A stretch of DNA of 15,026 nt, taken from positions 1 through 15,026 of the forward strand of contig CAAGBN010000021.1 of assembly GCA_900768075.1 (NCBI GenBank). Reading direction: 5' to 3'. Numbering within the stretch: position 1 is the first letter of the stretch; every line of letters starts with the position of its first letter. This DNA comes from Clostridia bacterium. Lineage in GTDB: Bacteria > Bacillota > Clostridia > Oscillospirales > Acutalibacteraceae. Shown here piece by piece: positions 13,736 to 15,026 of this stretch. Below the pieces are notes generated by a model. That model was not told the origin of the DNA, did not search any database, and saw nothing but the letters and a program-made list of their open reading frames with translations. A program made the translations under genes and the position numbers.

Positions 13736-14010
13736 TTTACCTCCTTCCCGGCAGTCAGACACATATATTCTTTGTTAATTCTATCATTGTTTATTGCAGC
13801 TGACAAATGTGTGAAGTCACTGCCAAGATATTTTTCAATTTTCTTTTTAAAGGTATCACCGTTTCTGTCGGCAGAGTACCTTGACGAAACATAATATTTA
13901 ATTCCGTCAATTTCAATTTCTTTTTCATCTTCGCTTAGCATCAACAACTCCGCTCGGGAGTTACTGATAAGAAGCCAAAGGAGTAAATTCAAATACTTAA
14001 ATAACCTCAT
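13726..14010 (-). CDS. Small element protein, TnpW-like
   Basis: This protein is up to 94 residues long and sits between the ParB-family gene and the recombinase. The C-terminal 70 residues hold IEIDGIKYYVSSRYSADRNGDTFKKKIEKYL, a pattern I recognise loosely from TnpW-type proteins of Tn4451-like elements (short proteins with a G-x-x-Y-x-V and a late K-I-x-x-L). Two starts are possible. ATG 14010 has AGGTGA overlapping the ParB stop and adds a hydrophobic lead (YLNLLLWLLI). ATG 13941 has GGAG 6 bases upstream and gives a wholly soluble 71-residue protein of the TnpW size. The gene carries the recombinase ribosome binding site at its end. Existence as a gene is likely; function is unknown. Confidence 0.65.
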   Translation of the reverse strand: MRLFKYLNLLLWLLISNSRAELLMLSEDEKEIEIDGIKYYVSSRYSADRNGDTFKKKIEKYLGSDFTHLSAAINNDRINKEYMCLTAGKEVKCS

Positions 14011-14014
14011 TCAC

Positions 14015-14863
14015 TCACCTCGCATCTCTCTGCCGCATAAGGTACCTATGATAATGTTCAACAGCTTTAATAACAAACTCTTGCTTTTGTTTTTCGGTGA
14101 ACCTTGATTTAAAATATCTTTCAATACTTTCCGTTGGTATCTTCAGAAAATCCTTCTGATTTGCTTTTGCCTCTGCCATAATTTCAGCTATTCTTTCCGA
14201 TGTCAGCTGACCTTCTGTGTAAAGCTTTTTCATTCGTACCGTTTGCGAGTAAGAGGGCGTAACCTCTTCGTTTTCGTAAAAGCCGTAAACCTCGTGCTGC
14301 TCCTCAGACGGAAGAAATGACAGCTCAACTGCAGGGGTAAATGCTATTCTTCCTTCATCAACAAGCTTCAGAATTTCCGGTATGAGATAGGTTAAGCGAA
14401 TATATCGCCTGACAGTTTCACGGCTTTCGTTGTTCTCTTTACCGACCTCTTCTGCTGTACGGAACTTCGACACAGACTGTGTAGAAGTTAAATCTGTCCT
14501 TGCTCCTTGATTTTTAAGTGCGTCCATTTTCATTTTGTAGGCGTGTGCTTTCTCACTCGGCAACACTTCATCTCTTTGCAAGTTAAGGTCAACGAGTATA
14601 ACCGTTGCTTCATCCTTGGTAAGCCCTTTAACAATACAAGGTATTGTTTCAATACCGAGCCTTCTGCAGGCCTCAGTTCTTCTATGACCGCTAATGATTT
14701 CATAGTTGCCGTCCTGGATACTGCGTACTATGATTGGTGTAAGTACTCCTAAATTTGAAATGCTGTCAATAAGCATCTCAAAGGCCGTGTCCTCTCTGAA
14801 AATGAAAGGATTGTTTTCAAATGCTTTTAAGTTTTCGATTTTGATTTCTGATAGTGTTGTCAT
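14015..14863 (-). CDS. ParB/Spo0J-family DNA-binding protein of the mobile element
   Basis: This 282-residue protein has a ParB N-terminal domain (about 5-100) with the nucleotide-binding GHRR motif at 59-62 in ISGHRRTEACRRLGI and the VDLNLQRDEVLPSEKA box (91-106), the counterpart of ENIQR-x-x-L in Spo0J. A helix-turn-helix domain follows (about 133-165, FRTAEEVGKENNESRETVRRYI). The C-terminus is helical and charged. Known ParB proteins bind parS sites and load as CTP-dependent clamps to segregate DNA; on elements of this kind the role may instead be maintenance or control of transfer. No ParA gene is in view. GGAGG at 14875-14871 supports the ATG. A weak possible promoter (TTGAAA at 14913-14908) lies upstream. 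The next gene starts 5 bases after the stop-codon region, so the genes form one operon. Confidence 0.88.
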   Translation of the reverse strand: MTTLSEIKIENLKAFENNPFIFREDTAFEMLIDSISNLGVLTPIIVRSIQDGNYEIISGHRRTEACRRLGIETIPCIVKGLTKDEATVILVDLNLQRDEVLPSEKAHAYKMKMDALKNQGARTDLTSTQSVSKFRTAEEVGKENNESRETVRRYIRLTYLIPEILKLVDEGRIAFTPAVELSFLPSEEQHEVYGFYENEEVTPSYSQTVRMKKLYTEGQLTSERIAEIMAEAKANQKDFLKIPTESIERYFKSRFTEKQKQEFVIKAVEHYHRYLMRQRDAR

Positions 14864-14929
14864 AATGATTAACCTCCATAAATTTTAAAATAGATTTTGA
14901 TTTTTGTTTTCAAGGAAGGATGTAAGAAT

Positions 14930-15026
14930 TCAATAACACTCTGTGATGTCATCATCATTTATGCATTCTTCCGCTACAAGCGACCATTGCCAGCGTTTGC
15001 CTTCCTTTGTGCTAACGCAGCCGAGC
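14930..15026 (-). CDS. C-terminal fragment of an unidentified element gene
   Basis: A - strand frame is open from the right edge to TGA at 14932-14930 and gives 31 residues ending in GKRWQWSLVAEECINDDDITECY. The other two - strand frames are closed early. The acidic end and gap of 66 bases to the ParB start fit a preceding gene of the same unit. I do not recognise the protein, and the stretch is short enough that it could be chance, so this is tentative. Confidence 0.4.
   Translation of the reverse strand, partial: LGCVSTKEGKRWQWSLVAEECINDDDITECY

Larger units (their letters stand above)
11976..15026 (-). mobile_element. End of an integrated element with a large serine recombinase (partial)
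   Basis: Three tightly packed - strand genes (ParB family, TnpW-like small protein, large serine recombinase) plus a gene fragment at the right edge form the end of an integrative element. Recombinases of this type usually lie at the very end of their element, so the attachment junction probably lies between the tRNA terminator (11975) and the recombinase stop (12038). The right end and cargo lie outside the window. The left boundary given is an inference; no repeated att core can be checked with only one end in view. Confidence 0.6.

Overview
The window looks like chromosome of a spore-forming, low-to-middle GC Firmicute of the Clostridia (Ruminococcus/Oscillospiraceae type). The grounds are a V-type (A/V) ATPase operon in the clostridial order, a SpoVAF/GerA-family spore germination membrane protein, AGGAGG/AGGTGA ribosome binding sites, a CCA-encoding tRNA gene behind a near-perfect sigma-A promoter, and a clostridial mobile element. 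Species assignment is not possible from the sequence alone.

Region 1 (1-6415, + strand) is the 3' part of a V-type ATPase operon in the order I-K-E-C-F-A-B-D. The genes overlap or lie a few bases apart, so they form one transcription unit whose promoter, and most of subunit I, lie to the left of the window. Subunits A and B form the catalytic head, D and F the central shaft, C the socket, E (with a stalk partner not seen here) the peripheral stalk, and K and I the membrane ion channel. Subunit K carries every ligand of the Na+ site known from Enterococcus hirae NtpK, so the enzyme may move Na+. A stem-loop follows atpD. Then come ylmH (S4-domain RNA-binding protein), a good terminator, and a single spoVAF-like gene.

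Region 2 (8725-11725, - strand) has two transcription units converging on spoVAF. The first is an ECF-type sigma factor with a TTG start, overlapping by 4 bases a single-pass membrane protein that is probably its anti-sigma partner. The second is a cytoplasmic GH43 glycosidase followed by a small four-cysteine protein. The GH43 gene has an extended -10 promoter with a 26-bp dyad across its -35 box. Each unit ends in a stem-loop terminator on the - strand.

Region 3 (11747-11975, + strand) is a tRNA-Pro(GGG) gene with a consensus promoter, helically phased A-tracts upstream and a strong terminator.

Region 4 (about 11976-15026, - strand) is the end of an integrated mobile element. It reads, in transcription order, an unidentified C-terminal fragment at the right edge, a ParB-family protein, a small protein resembling transposon TnpW-type proteins, and a large serine recombinase as the last gene. 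The last three genes are tightly packed. The recombinase ends about 100 bp from the tRNA-Pro gene, so the left attachment junction is probably in the short gap between them. The rest of the element lies beyond the window. No CRISPR array, rRNA or classical insertion sequence was seen.
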